Assembly: GCF_001540865.1 (NCBI RefSeq)
Contig: NC_033635.1
Location: 5,516,559-5,580,558, forward strand
DNA: 64,000 nt
Source of the DNA: Ananas comosus
Lineage: Eukaryota; Streptophyta; Magnoliopsida; Poales; Bromeliaceae
Direction of reading: 5' to 3'
Shown here: one piece after another, positions 1 through 11,981 of the stretch
Numbering within the stretch: position 1 is the stretch's first letter
Layout of the letters: each line of letters begins with the position of its first letter
The notes under the pieces: model-generated
What the model saw: the letters and a program-made list of their open reading frames with translations, nothing else
What the model was told of the DNA's origin: nothing
Database searches by the model: none
Made by a program: the position numbers and the translations under genes

Positions 1-1658
1 TATATATTAATGCTATAAAATCATTCCATTGGACGGGACTATCTACATCGATCTTTCAAACCCATAACCAAGCCAAAAATGTTGCATGAATTAATATCCA
101 TGCAAATTGATGTTTGACACTTGATTGTGTTGGGGATCAACAAATTAAAGTAAATCGAAATACTAGGGAAATGTATATAAATAGTTAAAGAAATTTTAAT
201 TCAAACGCTTTAGCACTCGTGGTATATATTTTGCTGTACTTTCCAAAATTAGTAATGTTCCTAAACTTTGCTTTTATTTACACTTGTGTTGCATGTGAAT
301 GGCAACAAATAAACTAAATAGCGATTTTATCTAACATTAGTGACAATGACAGGTTACAAACAAAACTTTTTGGGAATATCGTAATCTTCAGGAGTATATA
401 ATTGGTTGAATTAAAGATCAAATCAAATTGAACATATTAAACTTTTGACCATTGGATGAAGTGTGGATAAAGTGATGTACAATTAGGATGATAGTGGTCC
501 TCTAAGGTTGAGTGAGCGGTTGATTAAATAGTATGATGTAACGGATGAAAATGATTAAAAGGTTAGATCTAACGGTAGAAAATTTGGTAGCACTAAATAC
601 TTGGTGCTGTCGATAGCATTATAATCAGACAGACACACACACTCTCTTATATATATATATCTGGGGATTGGAGTTTATCTTATTAATAATAGTCTTTCCA
701 ATAGTTAAGTAACTCATCACTGCTACCTAAGGGACTAAATTAGAAAGTACTTCTCTCTACGTACTCGAGTGAGTAGTGCGTATGTATGTAGCCTGTAGAC
801 ATCTACAGAAAAATTAAGGAAGAATTTTAAATTTGTTAGTGCAATGTTTAATTGATACTTTTCGCTCAAGCTAAGTAAGTGCTCAAAATAAAAACGAAGT
901 ATTTTCTATCGCTTAGGATGGTGGCCCGTAGCACAACTTTTAGCTCTTCATCACCACGCCATCATCATTTTTTTTTGGTTGTACTATTTTCTTCACGAAA
1001 TCAATCAATTCTAATCCCTTCAAAACCTACAAAATTGATTATTTAAGTGTTGGTTATTCATTTGCATGCATGATTTCTAAATGTGCACCACAAGAGGTAC
1101 GTACTATTTTTGTTTCTAATAATTAAGGCACTGCATTACAATTACTCAATTATACTCAATATTGTTGCATCTAAATATTCCTCTCGGCATTAAGCACTGC
1201 ATCATATGACTTGCTTTTGGAAGTTACCATCATTTTTGGAAGAATAAAAAGTCCCAGATTTCTCTGCACCTGGGAAGAATTAATTTAGTATCATATCCTG
1301 AAATGTGAAAACATCATATATAGGCTCAGTTGTAGGTATATTGTTAAGTATATTCAGATGATGTTATATCATTTTAAATTCAGATAGCAATTTCAAATCA
1401 CGATGAAGTTTTGCATCGTGATTATAACTTTTCTTCTTATCTGAGTAAAACAAGTTCAAACTGGCTTTTCACGAGTATCTCATTATGTATTTTCAAGTAA
1501 GTGTGTTCATATGAGCATAAGAGAAATAATCAATAATCGATCCGAAAAGAAGAACTAAAACTGAACAGAATAAAACACGTTTTTTTCGAATCTCGTTTGG
1601 TTTTGTTCATGAACCTTAAATAGTGAAAATTGAAATTTCTAATTTGATTGCCGATTGT
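1..1658. other. AT-rich intergenic DNA with a MITE remnant
   Basis: No gene is visible. Around 440-610 the sequence resembles the interior of the MITE at 2052-2292: both have a stretch about an expected 'attggat' start, then 'aggatgatagt' and 'ggttgagtg' words, then 'ggttagatctaacgg'-like text. This is probably a truncated member of that family. A short CA/TA microsatellite follows at about 630-660. The remainder is AT-rich and unrecognised. Confidence 0.4.
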
Positions 1659-1666
1659 ATCTAGTG

Positions 1667-2563
1667 TAGACCTGACAAACGGGCGAGTTAGGTAACCTGC
1701 GGGGGAGGGGGGTCATTGTACCCGTGGGTTACTTGGGCATGGGTAAAATTTATCTGTAAATTTTTGGGTAGCCAACACCTTTAACCATACCCGCCCACGA
1801 GTGGGTGGTTGGGAATGCGGGTTACCCGTAATTTTTTTTCTTTTTTGCTCTTATATTTTTAAAATGTAAAACACATATATATAAATTTTAAAAGCCTAAT
1901 ATAACTCATTATTTAAAATATCATTACATACAATAAAAATATTTAAAGTTTTAAAATAAAAATATTTCATAATATAAAAGACACGCAATAGCCAATAAGA
2001 AATTAGAATTAGGATTTTTAGAATATATATATATATATATATATATAGCTAGGCTGGAATACTATTGATAGCAAAAAGTTCTTTTTGCTATCGAGTTTTT
2101 AACCCTTGGATAAGAAATTGTAGGGTTAGGATGATATTAGTTCCTTAGGGTTGAGTGGTCCCTCTAGGGTTGAGTGGTCTCCACTGGGTTATAATATTTA
2201 ATACAATAATTAGAAATTATGAAAGGAATAGATCCAAAGGTTAAAAACTTGATAGCAAAAAAAATGTTTTGCTATCAATAGTATTCTAGCCCAACTATAT
2301 ATATATAATAGAAGAAAGGATTAGTTAACCACTCATCAAATAATGCATTTGAGANATATATATTAAAAAAATATATTTTATAATTAACAAATATATGTGC
2401 GGGTACCCATGGATACCCGCGGGTTACCCAAAATACTCACAACTTAATGGGTACCCACTCGTTTTTTCCGTAATTTTTTGGGTTGGAAAGTTGGTACCCA
2501 TATCAGCAAATTTGCGAGTAACCCGCGGGCACCCACGGGTTTGGGTCGAGATTGCCGGGTCTA
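1667..2563. mobile_element. hAT-like non-autonomous DNA transposon (897 bp)
   Basis: The element begins TAGACCTGACAAACGGG and ends GCCGGGTCTA, giving a short imperfect terminal inverted repeat (TAGACC / GGTCTA). It is flanked by an 8-bp target duplication with one mismatch: ATCTAGTG at 1659-1666 and ATCTAATG at 2564-2571. Eight-base duplications are typical of hAT elements. Both ends are rich in GGGTTACCCG-type words in opposite orientation, so the two ends could pair. No transposase is present. A second MITE is nested at 2052-2292. Confidence 0.65.
2052..2292. mobile_element. Nested MITE with about 60 bp terminal inverted repeats
   Basis: The left end reads GGCTGGAATACTATTGATAG. The reverse complement of the right end reads GGCTAGAATACTATTGATAG and the match continues through AGCAAAA and GTTTTTAACC. 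The element sits in a TA-rich stretch of the hAT-like element, so a TA target duplication is plausible but not distinguishable from the flanking (TA)n. It has no coding capacity. Confidence 0.65.
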
Positions 2564-2695
2564 ATCTAATGTAATTGGCTAAGAGTTTGATGGTTAGCAT
2601 CCGCGAGCTCAAGATCAAAATCTAATTACTTTACATTTTTAATTGGATTCTTTTTTAAAAAAAACATGACGTTTCAGAGAAATTTTGATTCCGAT

Positions 2696-3008
2696 CATAA
2701 TTAGTTAATTCAGATTCGGCAAAAATTCGGTACGAATATAATACGCATAAAATTCGTGTTCTAATTTTTAAATTCATTGAAAAATTCTACTTAAAAAACG
2801 AATTTGGTATAAAATATAAATTATAAGATAATTTATATTTAAAAATAAAAATTATAAATTTTTTATTCATATTTTCAATAATTCGGGAATAATTCGCGAA
2901 TAATTCGGTTGGTCTAAAAATTCGCGAAAATTCGTAAACAGACCGTTTAATTTGGATTTTCAATAATTCGCGAATAATTCGCGAATAATTCGCGAATTAA
3001 CTAACTAG
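2696..3008. mobile_element. Short DNA transposon (313 bp) with 9-bp target duplication
   Basis: A perfect direct repeat GATTCCGAT lies at 2687-2695 and 3009-3017. The enclosed sequence starts CATAATTAGTTAATTC and ends GAATTAACTAACTAG, which are imperfect inverted repeats. The right half carries several copies of AATAATTCGCG. A 9-bp duplication suggests a Mutator-type element, but if the first G is chance it is 8 bp and hAT-like. No coding sequence. Confidence 0.6.
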
Positions 3009-3017
3009 GATTCCGAT

Positions 3018-4560
3018 TAGTCCCCCTTTGATCTGCCGCCCTTCATTTTCTCTCTCAGATCTTCAAAGCTTCTTTCGCCATCAACTCGGCCGCGAACTTT
3101 TGTTACCTATTTTAAGTGTTTGTTTTTTTCCTCCCCTCTGTTTACTTTTTGCATATGGAGTGATTTGTTTGAATTATTCAAACAGTATATTTGTTTCTTT
3201 TTTTTGGTGTATTATAGATTTAATTCACATTTGATTGCTTAGAAAATATTTTAAAAAAATTATCTTTCTATTTAGAGAAAGAGCGCAGCCGATTTGAAAT
3301 AACCTCTTAAAAATTAAAAAGAAAATAGGGGTTACTTCATAGAGCCCTGCATTAATGTCGGCCATATTGGGCTATTAGATCAAAGGCCCATCGCAGGCCT
3401 ATTTTGAGGCCCCCTAATTCACATCATTTCCAACTAAAAAAGCCCGTATTTATACAACTCCGTTTCCTTGTCGCCATCTCTCTCTCTCTCTCTCTCTCTT
3501 CCTGCGATTCCGCACTATAATCATCGTCTGTAATATCCCAGTGGTTTATCCGGACTCGTTGCAACCGCCAATGATGAGAATTCGCTAAGGTCAGGATGGC
3601 AACGGGGATGATGGCCCTTCACTGGCAGGTCAAGAGAGGAATTGAGATAAGGGAGAAAAGGGATTGGGGAGATTCAGGGGGAATTGGGGAGAATTGAGGG
3701 AAATAAGAGAGAGATAGAGGTGTAGAGGTAGAGCTAGAGATAGAGAAAGAGATAGAGAGGGATATGGAGTTGGGATAGAGATTTGAAGTGGGGAATTAGA
3801 GATAGAGAAGAGACGAGAGTTGGGGAAAGAGAGATTAGAGGAGAAGAGAGTTTGGGGAAGAAGCAAATTCAATATTTCATTTCATTCCTCTCGTCTCATT
3901 ACAATCTGTTAACTCTATGGAAAATGCTAACTGGACAACAGGGTTGGGTTGTAGATCCTACAACTCAAAGATCCAACGGTTGATATTAATCACTTTGCAC
4001 AGTAGGTTATAAACTCACCCTCTTTTATTTTTTCATCTACTACTACACCCACAGCTGTCGTCTTCTCTCTCTCTCGCTCTCTCGGTCTCTCCACCATCTC
4101 TCTCTCTCGCTCTCTCTCTCTGTTTCTCGCTCTGTCCCGCACACCTCTCGCCACTGTCTCCCGCACAGGTCTCGCCATCTCTGAGTTTCTTCCTCTCGCT
4201 CTCATCTCTTTCTCTCTCTCTCTCTCTCGCTCGCTCGCTCGCAGATCACTCCATCGGGCGGTGTTCGGCAGGGAAGGTGGTCGGTAGAAGCTCGTGTCCG
4301 AAGCTGTCTCGAAGGTGTCTCTCGCCCTCACCTTTCTCCATTGGTAGGAGGTCGCATCTCAACTGCTCCACTGTCCATCCCAGTACCTGTGACGCATTCT
4401 TTCAGTCGTGGGCGTCCGAAATTGGGAACGATTTCGGAGCTAATTCGGACACAACCGAACAGAGGATTCAACTCAAACAAGAGATATTTTTGAATTTCTA
4501 TAATCTTTTATTTCTAATTTTAAATTTAATATAAAATTTATATTTTGAGGGTTTAGGGTT
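3018..4560. other. Low-complexity CT/GA-rich region, possible old promoter or leader
   Basis: CT tracts (3478-3500, 4060-4250) and a long GA-rich stretch (3640-3870) dominate. No convincing protein is encoded; open frames here arise because CT and GA repeats lack stop codons. The CT-rich stretch at 4040-4250, followed by TTTAGGGTT (telo-box-like) words near 4550, 4622 and 4771, resembles the promoter and leader of a plant gene and might belong to the locus ending at 8128-9320. No splice donor could be assigned. Confidence 0.3.
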
Positions 4561-4899
4561 GCAGCTTGGGTTCGTCTGTGCGTGCTCCGGATTTCGTCAC
4601 CGACTAGCTGATTCATTTTATTTAGGGTTTACTCAGCTGGTATATTATATTATTTGTTGCATTTGTAAAAATAAAGCATTTATGATTTTAGTGTTTAGAA
4701 GATGCGCTCACAGTAACACACATATATTTCATGCATTTCATAAATTTTGCTTAGTTTATGATAGAAAACATGTTTAGGGTTACTAGTATGTAGAAATGTA
4801 TAGAAAACATGTTTGGGGTTACTAGTATATTCTCTTATTCATACTTTTATACTTGTATTAATAATTAATTTGTTTGTATTCGTATATGTATAGTTGGCG

Positions 4900-7880
4900 A
4901 GGAATATGTATGCATTGCAATCTGTCACTCTTATGCTGTAAAGAGTTACTCTTAGAGCTTATAAGAACACTCTTAGTAGAACACTCTTATGGAATTTGTG
5001 TTTCCGAACATGTATGCTTGACAATCTGACACTCTTATGCGATAAAAGAACACTCTTACAGCTTAATAGAATACTTTTATTAGCTTTATGGTTGTGAACA
5101 CTCTTTTATCATAGTAGAACACTTCTAGGGCTTAATAGAATACTTTTATCAGGTTTATAGTTGCGAACATGTATGCATTGCAATCTTACCCTCTTATTAC
5201 TTAATAGAACATTCTTAAATATCATAGAACACTGCTATCAGTTTTAGGCTTTATAACAGTTTTATGGCATAATAGAACAATTGTAAATATTAATAGAACA
5301 CTCTGAATAGGTTTATGGTTGTCAACACTCTTTTGTCATAGTAGAATAGAACACTCTTAGGCCCCGTTTGGATCGCGGGATAAGCAGGGATAACGAAAGT
5401 TATCCCCGCTATTCCGCCAAACGGGGTGAAATTTGGCCGGGATATTTTATCCCGGTCAAACCTTGCTATTCTCGGTTATCCCGGAATAGCAAGGGATTTG
5501 CTATTCCACCATTTTGGTGGAATAGTGCTATTCCAATGCTTAATTTCAAACTTAATTAAACTTATAAATTGAATTAAACTAAATTATATAAATATAATAT
5601 GTTATATATTATAATACATTATTTTTATTATAAAATTATTAATTGTACTATATTAATACATATTATTTATATTTAAATATTATAATAAAATTTATAATAA
5701 ATTATATTTAAATATTATAATAAATTCTTTTTATTAAATTTAAATTTAAGTAGAATTTTTAAAAAATTTATAAATTTATTATAATAAATTATTTTTATTA
5801 ATTGTTCCCACCACTATTCTTATTTTAAAATTTTAAAAATTAAAAATTTAAATTTTTAAAATTTATAATTTATAATCTCAAAATTAAAGTTTAAAATTTA
5901 AATTATAAATTTTAAATTTTAAATTTAAATTTTGATATTTTAAATTTTTGAAATTTAAAATTTGATATTTTATATTTTTTTAAATTTAAATATGATCTTA
6001 AATTTAAAGTTTGAAATTTAAAATTTAAAATTTTGAATTTAAAATTTGAGATTTTAAATTTCAAAGTTAAAATTTTAAATTTAGAAATTTAAAAATTCAA
6101 ATTCAAATATAATAAGTGGATAATATCATTATTTTTTATTTACAAAACCATTATCTTTCTTATTCCATCTTACCTAACCAAACGCTATTTTTTTTATTCC
6201 AGGAATAACCGAATTTTCATCCAAACGCAAAATTGATCTAATCCTCGCTTATACCTCAATTTATACCTATCCCTGGAATAGCCACTTTTTTCTTATCCCC
6301 GAACCAAACGATACCTTAGAGCTTAATAGAACATTTTTATCAGATTTGCAGTTGCGAACATGTATGCATTGCAATTTTACCCTCTTATGACTTAATAGAA
6401 CATTCTTAAAGCTTAATAAAAGTGTGCTATCAGTTTTAGGTTTTATAACAGTTTTATGCCATAATAGAACAACTGTAAAGGTTAATAGAACACTCTTAAT
6501 AGCTTTATGGTTGTCAACACTCCTTTGTCATAGTAGAATATAACACTCTTAGAGCTTAATAGAATAGTTGTAAAGGTTAATAGAACACTATTAATAGCTT
6601 TATGGTTGTCAACACTCCTTTGTCATAGTAGAATAAAACACTCTTAGAGCTTAATAGAACAGTTGTAAAAGTTAATAGAACACTCTTAATAGCTTTATGG
6701 TTTTCAACACTCTTTTGTCATAATAGAATAGAACACTCTTAGAGCTTAATAGAACAGTTGTAAAGATTAATAGAACACTCTTAATAGCTTTATGGTTGTC
6801 AACACTCCTTTGTCATAGTAGAATACAACACTTTTATGCCATAATAGAACAGTTGTAAAGGTTAATAGAACACTCTTAATAGCTTTATGGTTGTCAACAC
6901 TCTTTTGTCATAGTAGAACACTTTTGGAGCTTAATAGAACAGTTTTATTAAGTTTACAGTTGCGAACATGTATACATTGCAATATTACTCTTTTATGACT
7001 TAATAGAACATTCTTAAAGCTTAATAGAACACTGCTATCAGTTTTTAGGTTTAGAACAGTTTTATGCAATAATAGAACAGTTGTAAAGGTTAATTAATAC
7101 AATACTATTAATAGCTTTATGGTTATCAACACTCTTTTATCATAATAGAATAGAACACTCTTAGAGCTTAATAAAATAGTTTTATCAAGTTTACAGTTGC
7201 GAACATGTATACATTGCAATCTTACTCTTTTATGACTTAATAGAACATTCTTAAAGTTTAATAGAACACTGCTATCAGTTTTTTGGTTTATAACAGTTTT
7301 ATGCCATAATAGAACAGTTGTAAAGGTTAATAGAACACTATTAATAGCTTTATGGTTATCAACACTCTTTTGTCATAGTAGAATAGAACACTCTTAGAGT
7401 TTAATAGCACAGTTGTAAAGGTTAATAGAACACTCTTAATAGTTTTATGATTGTCAACACTCCTTTGTCATAGTAGAATAGAACACTTTTATGCCCTAAT
7501 ATAATAGTTGTAAAGGTTAATAGAACACTCTTAATAGTTTTATGGTTGTCAACACTCTTTTGTCATAGTAGAATAGAACACTTTTATGCTATAATAGAAT
7601 AGTTATAAAGGTTAATATAACACTCTTAATAGCTTTATGGTTGTCAACACTCTTTTATCATAATAGAATACTCTTAGAGCTTAATAGAACAGTTTTATTA
7701 AGTTTACAGTTGCGAACATGTATATATTGCAATCTTACTCTTTTATGACTTAATAGAATATTCTTAAAGCTTAATAGAACACTGCTATTAGTTTTTTGGT
7801 TTAGAACAGTTTTATGCCATAATAGAATAGTTGTAAAGGTTAATAGAACACTCTTAATAGCTTTATGGTTGTCAACATTC
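4900..7880. repeat. Degenerate tandem repeat array with two unit types
   Basis: The words AATAGAACACTCTTA, TAGAACAGTTGTAAAGG and GGTTGTCAACACTC recur dozens of times. Two unit types alternate. One, of roughly 90 bp, runs from the CACTCTTAATAGCTTTATGG words to the TTAATAGAACAGTTG words. The other, longer, contains GTTGCGAACATGTAT and an ACTGCTATCAGTTTT word, and recurs near 5160, 6350, 6960, 7195 and 7705. The array is interrupted by a Harbinger-type MITE at 5360-6315. It ends shortly before the broken gene at 8128 and may lie in an intron of that locus. Confidence 0.8.
5360..6315. mobile_element. PIF/Harbinger-type MITE (956 bp), AT-rich interior
   Basis: The element starts GGCCCCGTTTGGAT; the reverse complement of its end is GGTATCGTTTGGTTC, an imperfect inverted repeat. 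It is bounded by TTA at 5357-5359 and TTA at 6316-6318, the 3-bp target expected for Harbinger elements. Removing it together with one TTA restores the array phrase ACACTCTTAGAGCTTAATAG that occurs intact elsewhere in the array, which confirms the boundaries. The interior (5560-6110) is almost pure AAATTTAAATTT-like sequence. No coding capacity. Confidence 0.8.
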
Positions 7881-8127
7881 TTAACAGTTGTATATATTAT
7901 TTTTGCGATTAATAGATAATAGATGTTCTATAATGCATAGCATTTATATGTTTGCATTCAAAGAAACAAAAATTAAAACATGATAAGAGTGTTCTATTAT
8001 ATCATAATTAATAGTGTCAAACTGTACATATTCTGCATTCATAGGATGAATATAATTAATTTATTTCTAGTTACTTTCAGAATGAAGTTATGTGCTGACT
8101 TGTGGTTCATAAAATGCAGGTGAAAAA

Positions 8128-9320
8128 ATGGTTTCCACCAGAGCCAAGTCGGGCAAGAAGGCCACTACAAGTGGTGAAGGCACATCTGCGCATTCTGCAG
8201 AGAAAAGAAAAGAGAGGCCATCAAAAGCTAAAAGGGCGGCCATGGAGCTTGTTGTGGGCAGATGTTACCCAGTTCATCTGCACACCACAATGTGTGTTTC
8301 AGAGTTGCCGAAGACCGCGGGTAGATTTCAAACAGCTGGCCCCGCATTACGTGATGTAATGTCTGATGAACAGATGGCACTTCTGAAGACCACTCCATTC
8401 CTTTCTTATCTCGACTTGCCTCCAATTAAACAAGATCTTGTGTTAGTCGATTCCCTCCTCAGTTTTTGGGACGAAGAGAGAAGAGGTATTAGAATTGGAG
8501 AAACCTTTCTTCCCTTTAATCCAGAGGAAATATCCATTTTGGTAGGGCTGCCAGCAGAGGGGGAACCAATAGAATGGCAGAATAAGAGTGTAAAGTCGAG
8601 CACTCTTGATAAATACTTCAATGGTGACTATCGGTATGCCGATAGGTCGAAATTAAGACATATTTTGTACAGTATTGCTGGTCAGAATGGAGAGGAGATG
8701 GCAACTGATTTTGTGCGTATATTTATATTATACGTATTTGCGACCGTCCTTTTTCCGACCAGCCACTACAATGTGCCGAAGGCACTATATAGATATATAG
8801 ATGATGTACATAGAATAGGGGAATATGCCTGGGGTCATGCTGTATGTAATTATCTTGTAAGTTCGATCTCTAGAGCATCCCCACGTGTGAAGCATCGGAA
8901 TAGCGGCCAAGAAAGACTTGGCGGCTATATTGACGGCTGTACAATAGCATTTTTGGTAAGTAATATCATAAATTAGTATGTCAATAGATTATCTTTTGCA
9001 CAATTTTTTTATAATAATAATAATCTCAATTCTTGATAAACTTGCAGAGTTGGGCTTATGAGCATATAAAGGGGTTCGGTAATTCCGACGGAAACAAGGC
9101 TATCCATCGGATGAGAAAATAGAAGGGTTCAAAAGCCTATCGGAGTTACGAGAAGCTTCTAACAAAACTGCAAAGCTATACTCCTGCAGAGGTAACCACT
9201 TCTATAATGAATTTAGTTTTATAAAATTTTCTTATAATACTTACTAAATAAATTTATCTTTTTGGCAGGTTGTACCCATATTTACCTACCGTCTTAATGA
9301 TATGTCTAGAATCAAACTTA
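8128..9320 (+). pseudogene. Plant mobile domain / DUF1985-like protein, broken
   Basis: Exon 1 (8128-8955, 276 codons) starts at an ATG eight bases after a TGCAG that could be a splice acceptor. It begins with a basic Lys/Arg/Ser-rich tail. Around residues 125-150 comes FNPEEISILVGLP, the pattern seen in plant mobile domain and DUF1985 proteins, and then a WGHAVCNYLVSS segment. A clear donor (TTTTG|GTAAGT) leads to exon 2 at 9048, which continues in frame with SWAYEHI, as in that family. Exon 2 meets a TAG at 9120-9122 where the reading otherwise continues sensibly (KGSKAYRSYEKLL) to a donor at 9191. A third exon seems to start at 9269 but soon loses meaning. These proteins are often carried by Mutator-like and other transposons. 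I judge it a decayed transposon-linked gene; a truncated product of about 300 aa remains possible. Family assignment is by motif memory and moderately sure. Confidence 0.55.
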
Positions 9321-11309
9321 TTGTGCTTATCACTTGTAAATGCTCAAATTGCTCCTGTTGTCCCATAGGTTTCAACTTCTTGATGTTTTGTATCCAATTA
9401 ATTCTTCCAGCTGCAAGTTTGATTTATTAAAGTTCTCTTTGTGCTTATGACTTGTCAGATTTTCTTTTTTTTTTTTTTGTTTGTATGGGGTTGTGCTGTT
9501 CTAATGCAATTGTGCATAGAAAATTTGTGCATTATCATATGTCAGTGTAAAGTTGCATGAATTAGATCAAACTGAAATTCATGCATGAATAATTGCAATT
9601 TTAATTCACTTTAGGGAAAGAATTTGGGTTTAATTTAGATTCTTTATTTGAAATTTCTTTTATAGAGTTGCTTCAACTTTCCTATGTTCATTCTCGGCTT
9701 TGTGCTTAATTTACAAGTATTCTCCACAAAATATTAGCTTTTATTAGACTGTTTAGCCTTAAATATTTGTAGCTATTTGTTACGTTCTTCTATTTTCTTT
9801 CTTTCCTTTGAGGCGATGATGACAAGTAGAGGAAAGTGGAAAACATTTTGGCTTCGAACAAATGAAAGTTTGGAGGCAACCACTTCCTATTGTTCTTATC
9901 CTTGATGGCTACTGTTGATGGCCTTAATCCTAGAAAAACTATAGCTATTCATCCTGGGTTTTGGTTCTCACTGTTTGTACATTTGTCGCTCTTGGTTATC
10001 AACTGTTCCTGTCACTATCCTATACTCATGACTTTCTGTTATTCTTATCCTTGGTGGCTGCTGCTCATGACCTTAATGTTTGAAAGCTGTAGCTATGCGT
10101 GTTTGGCTATGGTTGTCGCAGGTTGTTCATTAACTACTCTGGGTAATCCACTGATCCTGCCACTACCCTTTACTTATGGTTGGTATTACTGATTCAATTT
10201 AACTGACCTTACCTTTTTTTTGCATTTTCTAATGAATGTTTCAAATTTGTATTAATTTTATTTTGGCATGGTTTTAAAATTTGTGTCTGTGTTAGAACAT
10301 TTGAGTTTAAATAGTTTGTGCTATTTGTTCCACCTTTTAGTATTCATATGATCTATATGGCTAAAACTGCTTTTATTAACTTCACATAGTGTGGTGCTTC
10401 ACGGTGTTACTTTTAAGTTGAATCTTAGTTTTTTGTGTTGTAGTTCCTGCTTCCTATTTATATAGCTCAATGCTTCTTGATCTTTCTATTATTTACATGA
10501 AGCCTAATTTATTGTTATTGATTTCCTACATTCTTTATAGAATTTTAGCTGCTTATGGTCCAGGTTTATACATGTGTGATTTAACCTGTTGATTAAATGT
10601 TTCGAGTATGCTTTTGTTCTGTAAATCAATAGTGCCTTCTGTTTTGCAAACAATAGCTAAAATCCTATTGGAAAAAAAACAGTGTCTATTTCAGAATGGG
10701 TTTTAGGCATCCGTGCATAAAAGTTTACAACAAAGGGTCCTGAGGAAGTATACGACAAAATAGTTGTTTTGACTATTGGACCATCGGCCATATGGAAAAG
10801 TCGCATCCTATCCATGGAAGGAAAATAGCCTAGCTAAATTTCACGAATTAGGCCCATAGCATCTCTTTTAGCCTGGGTCGCAAAAGTGTCGGGCCTAATT
10901 GATGCCAATGGCCCAATTCACTAATGGGCAATGCACAAAGGCCGGGGTCAAATGGGCCTAGGAATAACCAATGCTTCAATTGTATTTCAACCTTTTCGAT
11001 GACGCCATGGTGATTAGTAGGTGGGAAACTTGAAGAATGTTGAATCGGAACAAGTGGAAGTTTGGATGGTCTACTCATAGGCAGCCACTTCATACTATTC
11101 CTATCGTTGGTGGGTATTGTTCACATGCTTATTGATAAAAAAAAATTGTAAATAGACCAGTTCGACTATGGTTTCACTGTTTGCGCATTGCTTAGTATAC
11201 ACCTTTCATTTTTCTTAAATTTTTTTATTCTTGCATTTGTAAACTATTATATCAAAAAAATTATTTATATATTATAAACTTTATAATTAAATATTAGCAT
11301 CAAAATTGT
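9321..11309. other. T-rich non-coding stretch, intron-like or Helitron interior
   Basis: No protein or known repeat end is visible. The strand is T-rich and resembles plant intron sequence. Two short related patches occur near 9835-9920 and 11025-11110: both read roughly 'GTTTGGA..', 'GCAACCACTTC/GCAGCCACTTC', 'TTGTTC/TATTC..TATC'. The region ends at a Helitron-like 3' terminus at 11337, so some or all of it may be that element's interior. Confidence 0.3.
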
Positions 11310-11337
11310 CCGCAGCGAAGCGCGGGTACTCCACTCG
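11310..11337 (+). mobile_element. Helitron-like 3' terminus (hairpin plus CTCG)
   Basis: The string CCGCAGCGAAGCGCGG can form a short GC hairpin and is followed 12 bases later by CACTCG and then T. The same GCGAAGCGCGGG core lies just inside the 3' ends of the two Helitrons at 57991-59262 and 62188 onward, both of which end CTAG. Here the final tetranucleotide is CTCG, a one-base departure from CTRR. The 5' end of this element could not be found, so its size is unknown. Confidence 0.5.
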
Positions 11338-11980
11338 TATAATAAAATAGAGTAGTAAGTAAGCATATTTTACCGTGGAGAAAAGATTGGTTGTCACGAT
11401 GCTATAGGTAGATGTCGTTGGAGGTAAATTTTTTATACAATAAAAATTAAGAAAGCAAATATATAATAGTAGTGAGAGTTGTTCTTAATTTTCACTCAAA
11501 ATCTACACACTAAAATTAGTGGAAAAAAATTAAATTTATTTCCACATGCTTCAATTCCTGTAATATGTTCATTATCTACAAACTCGACTCGCATTCTTTC
11601 TTTTTCTCCATTGACACTTGATTAACCTTTGCTAACATAAAATATAAAAAGGTTGTTGTTTGGTATTCATGAGCAGATAATCTCAAGTTATATTCACATC
11701 ATTAATAATTATAAATTTAGAAATAAATTGTATTACTATATTACGTGCGACTTTATATATTCTTTTTTTTTCTTTTTGTTTCATATATTTGTTATACTCC
11801 CAATTGCTTTACAAAAAAAAGGAGAACAAATAATAATATGGTGAGAAGACACTATTAATTTTAAAGGATAAGGTGAAAAAAAAATAATACTTACATAGTT
11901 AAAGAATCAAAGTATATTATTTGAGAATTTAAAAGAGCATGAGAAACATAATGGCAAAAAAATAATCAATATAAGCTTAT
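11338..11980. other. AT-rich intergenic DNA
   Basis: Poly-A and poly-T rich sequence without recognisable genes or repeat ends. Confidence 0.4.
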
Positions 11981-11981
11981 G

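Noticed and set aside
3630..4331. Open frames rich in Ser/Leu or Arg/Glu.
   Set aside because: Made of CT and GA microsatellites; no domain or codon logic.
4548..4630. Telomere-like TTTAGGG words.
   Set aside because: Only isolated single copies; more like telo-box promoter motifs or chance than an interstitial telomere.
4900..7880. Regularly repeated words that could suggest a CRISPR array.
   Set aside because: No constant repeat with unique spacers; the units are degenerate and run into each other, and the host is a plant.
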